Below are positions 40,695 through 48,150 of a DNA stretch of 64,000 nucleotides, piece by piece. Position numbers and translations under genes: made by a program. The notes beneath the pieces are model-generated. The model did no database searches, was not told the origin of the DNA, and saw nothing but the letters and a program-made list of their open reading frames with translations. This DNA is from Georgenia satyanarayanai (GTDB lineage Bacteria; Actinomycetota; Actinomycetes; Actinomycetales; Actinomycetaceae), in contig NZ_UETB01000008.1 in the NCBI RefSeq assembly GCF_900116375.1, positions 62,001 to 126,000 on the forward strand, read 5' to 3'. The number at the start of each line of letters is the position of its first letter. Position 1 is the stretch's first letter.

Positions 40695-40720
40695 GTGGCA
40701 ACTCGTTGCCACTGGTTGCC
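40695..40720. promoter_or_regulatory. LacI operator: perfect palindrome plus extra half-site
   Basis: GTGGCAACTCGTTGCCAC (40695-40712) is a perfect 18-base palindrome, followed by a GGTTGCC half-site (40714-40720). It lies between the divergent larE and lacI genes and overlaps the proposed -35 TTGCCA (40706-40711) of lacI, which fits autoregulation. Confidence 0.85.
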
Positions 40721-40729
40721 CTGTGACCT

Positions 40730-40735
40730 TACCGT
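40730..40735 (+). promoter_or_regulatory. -10 box of the lacI-type gene (leaderless)
   Basis: TACCGT lies 8 bases before ATG 40744, with TTGCCA as -35 at 18-base spacing inside the operator. Confidence 0.6.
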
Positions 40736-40743
40736 TGGCCGCT

Positions 40744-41775
40744 ATGGACAGCGAGGGAGGCGGCGACACCGGTCGTGCGCCGACGATCTACGACGTCGCG
40801 AAGGCGGCCGGGGTGGCGCCGTCGACGGTGTCGCGGGCCCTGGCCCGGCCCGGGCGCGTGAGCGCGGCGACGGCGGAGAAGGTCCGCGCCGCGGCTGCCG
40901 CGCTCGGGTACCGGCGCTCGTCGGTGGCCCCCGTGCTCAGCACGGTCAACACGCGGATGCTCGCCATGGTCGTCGCGGACATCGGCAACCCGCTCTTCGT
41001 CGACGTCATCCGGGGCGCGTCCGCCGCCGCGGAGGCGGCCGGCTACACGATGTTGCTCTTCGACGCCCAGGAGTCCTACCTCCGGGAGCGGGACGCCGCC
41101 TCGACGTTCCTCGGCGCCGTCGACGGGCTCGTCCTCACCAGCCCGCGGCTGTCCGACTCCGGCATCCGAGCCATCGCCAAGCAGCGGCCGGTCATCGTCC
41201 TCAACCGCGTCGTCAGCGGGCTGCCGAGCGTGCTCACCGACGGGGCGCGCGGGGTGCGCCGCGCGGCCGAGCACCTCGGGCAGCTCGGGCACCGGGAGAT
41301 CACCTACGTCGCGGGTCCCGAGGCGTCGTGGGCCGACGGCGTGCGGTGGCGCGGGCTGGAGGAGGCCGGCCTGGAGCTGGAGCTGCGGGTCCGCCGCATC
41401 GGTCCCAACTCCCCGACCGTCGAGGGCGGGGCCAAGGCGGCCCGGCGGTGGGCGCAGAACCCGAGCACCGCCGTCGTCGCCTTCAACGACGTCATGGCCG
41501 TCGGCTTCGTCCGTGGCCTGCGCGCCCTGGGGGTGTCGGTGCCCTCCGACGTGAGCGTCGTCGGCTTCGACAACAGCCGCACCGGTGCGCTCACCGTCCC
41601 CGCGCTCACCTCCGTCGCCTCGCCGCTGTCCCTCCAGGGCGCCACGGCGGTGCGCAACCTCATCGCGATCATCGGTGGGGCACGGTCGAGCGAGCAGCCC
41701 GTCGTGCTGCCGGTCAAGCTCGTTGCACGGGACTCCACCGCCCGGGTGGGCAGGGGCCGGCTGATGCGGTCCTGA
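40744..41775 (+). CDS. LacI-family repressor of the hexuronate/aldonate island
   Basis: The 343-residue protein has the LacI helix-turn-helix and hinge (TIYDVAKAAGVAPSTVSRALARPGRVS, about 16-42) and the periplasmic-binding-like effector domain (MLAMVVADIGNPLFVDVIRGA, VAFNDVMAVGFVRGL, VVGFDNSRTG). The palindrome TGGCAAC/GTTGCCA next to it recurs upstream of all other units of the island, so it is the likely local regulator, released by an intermediate such as gluconate, mannonate or fructuronate (inference). ATG 40744 is supported by a -10 box 8 bases upstream. Confidence 0.93.
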   Translation: MDSEGGGDTGRAPTIYDVAKAAGVAPSTVSRALARPGRVSAATAEKVRAAAAALGYRRSSVAPVLSTVNTRMLAMVVADIGNPLFVDVIRGASAAAEAAGYTMLLFDAQESYLRERDAASTFLGAVDGLVLTSPRLSDSGIRAIAKQRPVIVLNRVVSGLPSVLTDGARGVRRAAEHLGQLGHREITYVAGPEASWADGVRWRGLEEAGLELELRVRRIGPNSPTVEGGAKAARRWAQNPSTAVVAFNDVMAVGFVRGLRALGVSVPSDVSVVGFDNSRTGALTVPALTSVASPLSLQGATAVRNLIAIIGGARSSEQPVVLPVKLVARDSTARVGRGRLMRS

Positions 41776-41778
41776 GGC

Positions 41779-41796
41779 GTGGCAACTCGTGGACAC
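41779..41796. promoter_or_regulatory. Degenerate LacI operator upstream of gnd
   Basis: GTGGCAACTCGTGGACAC matches the perfect operator at 40695 in 16 of 18 positions; the right arm has two changes. It lies 76 bases before the gnd start and directly after the lacI stop. Confidence 0.65.
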
Positions 41797-41871
41797 CACT
41801 GCGGGCGGGCGCGGGCCTGCCGCCATACTGGGGGCCGTAGCCTCACAAGCCGCCGACGAAAGGACCAGCAC

Positions 41872-43323
41872 GTGACTGACAACAAGGCGACTGCCTCCGC
41901 GCAGATCGGAGTCATCGGACTCGCCGTCATGGGCAGCAACCTCGCCCGCAACCTGGCACGTCACGGCTACACCGTGGCCCTGTACAACCGCACCTTCGCC
42001 AAGACCGAGGAGCTCGTCTCGGCCTACGGCGACGAGGGTACCTTCGTCGCGTCGCAGGAGCTGGCGGACTTCGTCGCCAGCCTCGAGCGCCCGCGCAAGA
42101 TGATCATCATGGTCAAGGCCGGGGGCCCGACCGACGCCGTCATCGAGTCCCTCATCCCGCTCCTGGAGGAGGGGGACATCATCGTGGACGGCGGCAACGC
42201 CCACTACGAGGACACCCGCCGCCGGGAGGCCTACCTCCGCGACAAGGGCCTGCACTTCGTCGGCGCCGGCATCTCCGGCGGCGAGGAGGGCGCGCTCAAC
42301 GGCCCGAGCATCATGCCCGGTGGTCCGGCCGAGTCCTACGTGACCCTCGGCCCGATCCTCGAGGACATCTCCGCCAAGGTCGACGGCGAGCCGTGCTGCA
42401 CCCACATCGGCCCCGACGGCGCGGGCCACTTCGTCAAGATGGTGCACAACGGCATCGAGTACGCCGACATGCAGTTCATCGCCGAGGCCTACGACATCCT
42501 GCGTGCTGCCGGCCTCGAGGCCGGCGAGCTCGCCGAGGTCTTCACCGAGTGGAACACCGGGGACCTGGACTCCTACCTCATCGAGATCACCGCCGAGGTG
42601 CTGCGCCACGTCGACGCCGAGACGGGCAAGCCGTTCGTCGACGTCGTCGCCGACGCCGCCGCCCAGAAGGGCACCGGGCAGTGGACCGTGCAGATCGCGC
42701 TCCAGCTCGGGGTGCCGGTCAACACGATCGCCGAGTCCGTCTTCGCCCGGTCCACCTCGGGCCACATCGCGCTGCGTGAGGCCTCCCGCGCCGCCCTGCA
42801 GGGTCCCGCCCGCGCCGCCGTCGACGCCGCCGACCGCGCCGCGCTCGTGGAGAACGTCCGCCAGGCGCTGTGGGCCTCGAAGGTCGTCGCCTACGCCCAG
42901 GGCCTGGACCAGATCCGCACCGCCTCCGAGGAGTTCGGCTGGGACATCGACATCGCGGGCGTGGCGAAGATCTGGCGGGCCGGCTGCATCATCCGGGCGC
43001 GCCTCCTCGAGCGGATCCGCTCCGAGTACGCCGCCCACAACCTCACCACCCTGCTCGAGGCGCCCTCCGTGGCCGCCGGGCTCGAGTCGAGCCAGGACGG
43101 CTGGCGGGCCGCCGTCGCCCACGCCGTCGCCAATGGTGTGCCGGTGCCCGGGTTCTCCGCGGCGCTCGCGTACTACGACACCGTGCGGGCCGAGCGCCTG
43201 CCGGCGTCCCTCGTCCAGGGGCTGCGCGACTTCTTCGGCGCGCACACCTACAACCGCGTCGACCGCCCCGGTGTGTTCCACACCGAGTGGTCCGGCGACC
43301 GCAGCGAGAGCGACCAGGGCTAG
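41872..43323 (+). CDS. gnd: 6-Phosphogluconate dehydrogenase, decarboxylating
   Basis: The 483-residue enzyme oxidises and decarboxylates 6-phosphogluconate to ribulose-5-phosphate. Motifs are IGLAVMGSNLARNLARHGYTVALYNRT (dinucleotide fold), VDGGNAHYEDTRRRE, GISGGEEGALNGPSIMPGG (substrate loop) and HFVKMVHNGIEYADMQ with the catalytic Lys. NRT after the second strand fits NADP preference. GTG 41872 is preceded by GAAAGGA. Its place beside the LacI gene and with an operator upstream suggests an inducible, pathway-dedicated copy that handles 6-phosphogluconate made by GntK. Confidence 0.97.
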   Translation: MTDNKATASAQIGVIGLAVMGSNLARNLARHGYTVALYNRTFAKTEELVSAYGDEGTFVASQELADFVASLERPRKMIIMVKAGGPTDAVIESLIPLLEEGDIIVDGGNAHYEDTRRREAYLRDKGLHFVGAGISGGEEGALNGPSIMPGGPAESYVTLGPILEDISAKVDGEPCCTHIGPDGAGHFVKMVHNGIEYADMQFIAEAYDILRAAGLEAGELAEVFTEWNTGDLDSYLIEITAEVLRHVDAETGKPFVDVVADAAAQKGTGQWTVQIALQLGVPVNTIAESVFARSTSGHIALREASRAALQGPARAAVDAADRAALVENVRQALWASKVVAYAQGLDQIRTASEEFGWDIDIAGVAKIWRAGCIIRARLLERIRSEYAAHNLTTLLEAPSVAAGLESSQDGWRAAVAHAVANGVPVPGFSAALAYYDTVRAERLPASLVQGLRDFFGAHTYNRVDRPGVFHTEWSGDRSESDQG

Positions 43324-43340
43324 TCCCTCCCGCCTCCTCA

Positions 43341-43372
43341 CGGCCCCGTCGAGCACCCGCTCGGCGGGGCCG
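43341..43372 (+). terminator. Hairpin terminator of gnd
   Basis: CGGCCCCGTCGAGC pairs with GCTCGGCGGGGCCG across a short ACCC loop, 17 bases after the gnd stop. Confidence 0.8.
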
Positions 43373-43404
43373 TCGGCGTTCCTCGGCCCGCTGGTCTGGA
43401 CAGG

Positions 43405-43421
43405 CGGCAACATCCGGCAAC
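43405..43421 (+). promoter_or_regulatory. LacI-type half-sites upstream of the GH3 gene
   Basis: CGGCAACATCCGGCAAC holds two direct GGCAAC half-sites 146 bases before the GH3 start and after the gnd terminator. The rest of 43324-43566 shows no gene. Confidence 0.5.
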
Positions 43422-43566
43422 TCCTCGTGAGGTGTCGGGGGCCACAGCCACGATCAGCCATGGCCGACGGGCGCGGGGACGCGCCGTCGCCGGCCGGCTC
43501 GCGCAGAGGCGCGACGCCCCGTCGATGACGACATCGTCAACGACGACGTACACATGAGGAGGAAGA

Positions 43567-46191
43567 ATGTCTCGAAGCCCACGTGTGGGGCTGCGGACCG
43601 CTGTGGCCGTCGCCGCAGCGGCGCCACTGGCACTGACGCTCACGGTCGGTGCCGGTGCGGCGACCGTCCCGGGCGAGATCGAGCAGCCCGTGCTGGAGAT
43701 GCGGTCGGACAAGGAGCTCATCGAGGTCGAGGGCTACGAGTTCCGCGACCTCAACGGCACCGGCGAGCTCGACGCCTACGAGGACTGGCGCCTGCCGGTC
43801 GAGGACCGGGTCGCCGACCTGGTGGCGCGGATGTCGCTCGAGGAGAAGGCCGGGCTCATGCTCATCGACACGCTCAACGCGGCGTGCATCGACGGCGTGC
43901 GCGGCGCTGTGCCGGAGTCCGCGGACAACTTCATCAACTCCCAGCACATGCACCGCTTCGTCTTCCGCAACACGGTGACCGGTCCGGAGGACGCGGAGTG
44001 CGGCGAGTCCGGTGGTGGCTTCCGCGCCTCGACCTCCGTGACACCGGGCGAGGCCGCGAGCTTCACCAACGCGGTGCAGGAGATGAGCGAGGCCACGCGT
44101 CTGGGCATCCCGGCACTCTTCAAGTCCAACGCCCGCAACCACATCGACCCCGACGCCCGCGCGGGCATCAACGAGTCGGCCGGTGCGTTCAGTGCCTTCC
44201 CCAAGGAGGCCGGGATCGCGGCCGCCGCGCTGGGCGAGGAGTCGCTCGCGACGGGTGAGGCACCGACGACGGGCGACATGTCCGTCGTCGAGGACTTCGC
44301 CGGTGTCATGGGCGAGGAGTGGGCCTCCATCGGCCTGCGCGGCATGTACGGCTACATGGCCGACCTGTCCACCGAGCCGCGCTGGTACCGCACCCACGAG
44401 ACCTTCACCGAGGACGCCGAGCACGCCGCGGCGATCATGGAGACGCTCGTGCAGACCCTCCAGGGCCCGGTGCCCGAGGACGGCAGCACCCACGGGCTCG
44501 CCCTCACGCCGGAGACCCGGGTGGCCCTCACCCTCAAGCACTTCCCGGGCGGTGGCCCGCAGGAGCTGGGCCTGGACCCCCACTACTCCTTCGGCAAGGC
44601 GCAGGTCTACCCCGGCGGCTTCTTCGAGGAGCACATGCTGCCCTTCGAGGCCGCGATCGACGCCGGCGTCTCCTCGATCATGCCGTACTACGGCGTGCCC
44701 GTGGACGTGCCGGAGGTCGGTGGCGAGGGCGACTACCCGCTCACCGGCTTCGCGTTCTCCGACTCGATCGTCAACGGCCTGCTGCGCGAGCAGCTCGGCT
44801 TCACCGGATACGTCAACTCCGACACCGGCATCATCAACGACCGTGCCTGGGGCCTGGAGGACGCGACCGTGCCGCAGCGCGTCGCCGCCGCGATCAACGG
44901 TGGCACCGACACCCTGTCCGGCTTCAACGACGTCCAGACGATCATCGACCTCGTCGAGCCGGCCGAGGGTGAGCCGCTCGTCTCTGAGGAGCGCGTGGAC
45001 CTCGCCGCCGAGCGTCTGCTCGAGCCGATGTTCATGATGGGCCTCTTCGAGAACCCCTACGTCGACCCCGCCGTCGCCGACGCGACGATCGGTGCGGAGG
45101 CCAACCGCGAGGTGGGCCTGGACCTGCAGCGCAAGTCCCTCGTGCTCCTGGAGAACGAGGAGACCGAGGAGGGTCCGGTGCTGCCGCTCCAGGAGGACTC
45201 CGACGTCTACATCCTCGGTGACTTCACCGAGGAGACCGTGGCCGGGTACGGCTTCGACGTCACCGACGGGAACGTCGAGGAGGGCGAGGAGCGCCCGAGC
45301 GCCGAGGACAGCGACTACGTCCTCATCTCGATGACGGCGCGAACCAACGCCGGCGACTACGTGAGCAACAGCCCCGAGTCCGGGCTCGACCCCGAGAACG
45401 GCGTCAACCCGAGTGTCATCGACGGCGTCCCCGGTCTCGACGGGGAGAGCCTGTGGGGCGCGGCGGACGCCTGCGTCACGCAGGGAGCCGAGAGCTGCAC
45501 GGACAGCGGCCTGCGCTTCGGCGGCTCCTACCCGTGGGAGTCGAGCATCCTCGACTTCACCGGCATGGAGGCGGCCGAGTCGTGGGAGGTCGTGCCCTCG
45601 CTGGACACCATCCAGCAGGTCATGGCCGAGGTCGACGACCCGAGCAAGGTCATCCTCCACGTCTACTTCCGCCAGCCCTACGTCCTGGACGAGGAGAGCG
45701 GCCTGCGCGACGCCGGCGCCATCCTCGCCGGCTTCGGCATGAGCGACACCGCGCTCATGGACGTCCTCACCGGTGACTACGCGCCGCAGGGCAGGATGCC
45801 CTTCGCGCTCGCCGGCACCCGCGAGGCCATCCTCCAGCAGGAGAGCGACACCCCCGGCTACGAGGAGACCGACGACGGTGCCCTGTACCCCTTCGGGTAC
45901 GGCCTCACCTACGCCGCGGACGTCGAGGAGCCCACGACGCCCGAGCCCGAGCCGACGACGCCGGTCCCCGAGCCGACGACACCGGACGACGACGGCACCA
46001 CCCCGCCGGTGACCGACGGCGACGACACCGACGACACCCCGTCGCCCGCCGCCGGTGCGGACGACACGGCCGACGGTGACCTCGCCCGGACCGGTGCGCC
46101 GGTCACGGTGCTCGCACTCGTCGCGGTGACCGTCCTGCTGCTCGGCACGGCCCTGGTCCTCCAGCGTCGCTTCGGTGGCGCCCGAGGCTGA
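43567..46191 (+). CDS. Secreted, sortase-anchored glycoside hydrolase family 3
   Basis: The 874-residue enzyme starts at ATG 43567 after GAGGAGG. It has a signal peptide (residues 1 to ~32), a GH3 N-terminal barrel (ADLVARMSLEEKAGLML, KHFPGGGPQELG) with nucleophile Asp419 in GYVNSDTGIIND, then the GH3 C-terminal domain. A Pro/Thr/Asp-rich wall spacer ends in LARTG (839-843), a hydrophobic helix and RR. LAXTG is the sorting signal preferred by class E sortases of actinobacteria. The enzyme probably releases monosaccharides, here perhaps from uronate-containing glycans (inference from context). A strong hairpin follows. Confidence 0.93.
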   Translation: MSRSPRVGLRTAVAVAAAAPLALTLTVGAGAATVPGEIEQPVLEMRSDKELIEVEGYEFRDLNGTGELDAYEDWRLPVEDRVADLVARMSLEEKAGLMLIDTLNAACIDGVRGAVPESADNFINSQHMHRFVFRNTVTGPEDAECGESGGGFRASTSVTPGEAASFTNAVQEMSEATRLGIPALFKSNARNHIDPDARAGINESAGAFSAFPKEAGIAAAALGEESLATGEAPTTGDMSVVEDFAGVMGEEWASIGLRGMYGYMADLSTEPRWYRTHETFTEDAEHAAAIMETLVQTLQGPVPEDGSTHGLALTPETRVALTLKHFPGGGPQELGLDPHYSFGKAQVYPGGFFEEHMLPFEAAIDAGVSSIMPYYGVPVDVPEVGGEGDYPLTGFAFSDSIVNGLLREQLGFTGYVNSDTGIINDRAWGLEDATVPQRVAAAINGGTDTLSGFNDVQTIIDLVEPAEGEPLVSEERVDLAAERLLEPMFMMGLFENPYVDPAVADATIGAEANREVGLDLQRKSLVLLENEETEEGPVLPLQEDSDVYILGDFTEETVAGYGFDVTDGNVEEGEERPSAEDSDYVLISMTARTNAGDYVSNSPESGLDPENGVNPSVIDGVPGLDGESLWGAADACVTQGAESCTDSGLRFGGSYPWESSILDFTGMEAAESWEVVPSLDTIQQVMAEVDDPSKVILHVYFRQPYVLDEESGLRDAGAILAGFGMSDTALMDVLTGDYAPQGRMPFALAGTREAILQQESDTPGYEETDDGALYPFGYGLTYAADVEEPTTPEPEPTTPVPEPTTPDDDGTTPPVTDGDDTDDTPSPAAGADDTADGDLARTGAPVTVLALVAVTVLLLGTALVLQRRFGGARG

Positions 46192-46221
46192 CCCCCAGCC
46201 ACGCGCCGAGCCGCACGTGCG

Positions 46222-46261
46222 CCGAGAGCCGGATCCCTCGCCGGAGGGGTCCGGCTCTCGG
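46222..46261 (+). terminator. Strong hairpin terminator of the GH3 gene
   Basis: CCGAGAGCCGGATCCC and GGGTCCGGCTCTCGG form a 15-base stem with one bulge, 30 bases after the stop, followed by a pyrimidine-rich stretch. Confidence 0.85.
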
Positions 46262-46315
46262 TCTTCCCATCACTGCTCCCCGGGTTGGCAGGGCGCCCCG
46301 ACGCCGCGGCCCCCC

Positions 46316-46612
46316 GTGACGGTGAACGTCACCCGGTTCGGCGCCGTCGGCGACGGCACGACCGACGACGTCGCCGCCTTCAACGACGCGGTCCGCACCG
46401 TCGGCGAGCAGGGCGGCGGCGTCGTCCTCGTCCCCGCGGGGACCTACCACCTCAGCGGGCCGGTGTGGATGCACTGGTCGAACGTCGTGCTCCGCGGCGC
46501 GAGCCGCAGCAGCACGGTGCTGCACTTCTCGCGCCCCCTCAAGGACGGCTACCGGGTCACCGCCCGCGCCGTCCGCGACCTCGACGAGGCCCAGCGCCGC
46601 CACCGGAGCTGA
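46316..46612 (+). pseudogene. Truncated pectate-lyase-superfamily (Pectate_lyase_3) remnant
   Basis: The translation from GTG 46316 reads VTVNVTRFGAVGDGTTDDV, then AFNDAVRTVGEQGGGVVLVPAGTYHLSG and VVLRGASRSSTVLHFSRPLKDGYR. This is the N-terminal ~80 residues of the right-handed beta-helix Pectate_lyase_3/polygalacturonase superfamily. Full proteins have 400 or more residues; here the frame diverges into an Arg-rich tail and stops at 46612, exactly where inverted repeat D begins. No signal peptide or good Shine-Dalgarno is present. I infer the remains of a uronate-releasing lyase/hydrolase that once supplied the island. It could alternatively be a short expressed fragment. Confidence 0.6.
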
Positions 46613-46693
46613 CCGAGTAACAACTCAGCGCTCGGCGAGAGGGGTAGTCGGACGCCCCCGCCCCTCCCGCCGAGCGCTGAGTTGTTCCCGGTC
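46611..46693. repeat. Inverted repeat D with perfect 19-base arms
   Basis: AACAACTCAGCGCTCGGCG (46619-46637) and its exact complement (46668-46686) flank a 30-base loop. Outside them GACCGAGT and CCCGGTC extend the arms imperfectly to ~27 bases. It sits between the pectate-lyase remnant and the end of larA, overlapping the stops of both. Confidence 0.85.
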
Positions 46694-48008
46694 AGGCGTC
46701 GTGCAGCTCGGTGTCGCGGTTCTCGAGCTTGTCCCGCGTGGACCACAGGCCGGCGGACGGGGTGGAGATGTAGAAGACCCGCTCGCCGTCGGGCATGGTG
46801 TTCCAGCCGTCCCTCATGACGGCCGGGTCGTAGCGGCGCAGGGCCTCCTCGACGTCCATGTACTGGTAGCCGACGGACTCGATCTCCTCCTTGCTCAGCT
46901 GGCCGGGCGCGTAGGTGATCGTGAAGCGGCCCTCGCTGGAGCCGTGGACGAGGTGCGCGGTGCCGTGCGGGATGTCCTGCATGTCGGCCTGTGTCCGGTA
47001 CAGGTCGATGACCTCGGCCTGGGACAGGTAGCCGTAGGTGCGGATGAGCTCGTCGACCTCCGGCTGCTCACCGAAGCGCTCGACACCGGGGGCGATGACG
47101 AGGAGCTCGCCGCCGTCGGCGATCGCCATGCGGGTGCGGTAGACCGCCTTGTTGGCCACCCACGTCGCGCGGAACTCGTCGGCCTGCATGACGGCGACGA
47201 TCTTGTCGGCCGGCTCGTCGAAGAGGGTGAAGTTCTGCTCGCGGGAGGCGCGGGCGGCGTCGTAGTAGGTCTCGACGTCGTCACCGACGTAGACGCCGGT
47301 GTGGGCGAGGTTGCCGTCGTCGTCGTAGTCCATGACGACCTGGAGGTAGACGTCGGGCAGGTGGCCGAGGAAGTGCTCCTCGGCGTAGTTGAAGCAGGCG
47401 CGCACCGGGGTGAGGAGGTTGCCGAGGTTGTTCTCGATGCCGTAGACGGCCGAGGCCATGTGCGAGGCGCCGAGCAGGCGCTTGCCACCGAGCCCGATGA
47501 AGTAGTTCTTGTTGTGGTTGGCGAAGCCGAGGACCTCGTGGGGCACGACGTGGCCGACGTTGACGATGAGGTCCCACTGCTCGGTGACGAGCATGGTGTT
47601 GAGGTCGACCGGCATCTCCCAGTCGACGGCGCCGCCGGTCTTCTCCCGCACGAGCTCCGCGGGCACCGTGCCGACGTTCGTCACGCCGTTCTTCCAGTCG
47701 TGGGCGTGGATGCGCTCCTCGGGGATGGAGCCGAACATCCACTCGTTGTCCGCGCGGGTGTGCGGGACGTGCTGCCCGAGCGTGGGGATGACGTGCACCT
47801 CGGTGCCCGCGGCGTCCAGCCGGTGGTAGAGGTACTCGGTCATCCAGCCGGTGCCGGAGTGGGCCCGGGTGAGGTCCGGGGGCAGGAGCAGGACCCGGCG
47901 GTACTCGGCGATGCCGAGCCGTTCCTTCGCCTCGTCGAGCAGCCGGTCGCACATTGCCTCGATCTGGGGCCGGGAGATGAACCGGGCCTCCTCCTTGAAC
48001 CACGTCAT
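46692..48008 (-). CDS. LarA-family nickel-pincer 2-hydroxyacid racemase/epimerase (proposed D-mannonate/D-gluconate 2-epimerase)
   Basis: The 438-residue DUF2088/LarA-superfamily protein has N-terminal landmarks LLPPDLTRAHSG and VIPTLGQHVPHTRADNE. The central cofactor segment is VGHVVPHEVLGFANHNKNYFIGLGGKR, with His and Lys residues where LarA holds the nickel-pincer nucleotide, then GASHMASAVYGIENNLGN. The segment differs from the GGxK form of lactate racemase, so a different substrate is likely. Known superfamily members include D-gluconate 2-epimerases. Divergence from uxaC-uxuB-gntK, presence of larB/larE and absence of mannonate dehydratase make mannonate-to-gluconate epimerisation the best guess. 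ATG 48008 has TACCGT 6 bases upstream (leaderless). Confidence 0.85.
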   Translation of the reverse strand: MTWFKEEARFISRPQIEAMCDRLLDEAKERLGIAEYRRVLLLPPDLTRAHSGTGWMTEYLYHRLDAAGTEVHVIPTLGQHVPHTRADNEWMFGSIPEERIHAHDWKNGVTNVGTVPAELVREKTGGAVDWEMPVDLNTMLVTEQWDLIVNVGHVVPHEVLGFANHNKNYFIGLGGKRLLGASHMASAVYGIENNLGNLLTPVRACFNYAEEHFLGHLPDVYLQVVMDYDDDGNLAHTGVYVGDDVETYYDAARASREQNFTLFDEPADKIVAVMQADEFRATWVANKAVYRTRMAIADGGELLVIAPGVERFGEQPEVDELIRTYGYLSQAEVIDLYRTQADMQDIPHGTAHLVHGSSEGRFTITYAPGQLSKEEIESVGYQYMDVEEALRRYDPAVMRDGWNTMPDGERVFYISTPSAGLWSTRDKLENRDTELHDA

Positions 48009-48014
48009 GGCTCG

Positions 48015-48020
48015 ACGGTA
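48015..48020 (-). promoter_or_regulatory. -10 box of the larA-type gene (leaderless)
   Basis: TACCGT on the minus strand ends 6 bases before ATG 48008. Confidence 0.5.
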
Positions 48021-48072
48021 GCCCTGCTGCGGGTCGGTGGTCGGCTGGGAGGGCGTGGAACTGGCGGTGTGG

Positions 48073-48119
48073 TGGCAACCGCTGGCAACCTGGTGGCAAG
48101 CACTGGCAACTTCATTGCC
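48073..48119. promoter_or_regulatory. Cluster of LacI-type half-sites between larA and uxaC
   Basis: TGGCAAC occurs at 48073, 48083 and 48104, TGGCAAG at 48094, and an inverse TTGCC at 48115. The last TGGCAAC-4-TTGCC forms a palindrome overlapping the uxaC -35. This is the densest copy of the motif found at 40695, placed to control both divergent units. Confidence 0.8.
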
Positions 48120-48137
48120 GACCGTGGGGGGTGTCGC

Positions 48138-48143
48138 GACGAT
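48138..48143 (+). promoter_or_regulatory. -10 box of uxaC (leaderless), with TTGCCG -35 at 48115
   Basis: GACGAT lies 7 bases before ATG 48151; TTGCCG (48115-48120) is 17 bases upstream and is part of the operator. This favours ATG 48151 over ATG 48142. Confidence 0.55.
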
Positions 48144-48150
48144 GGGCGCC

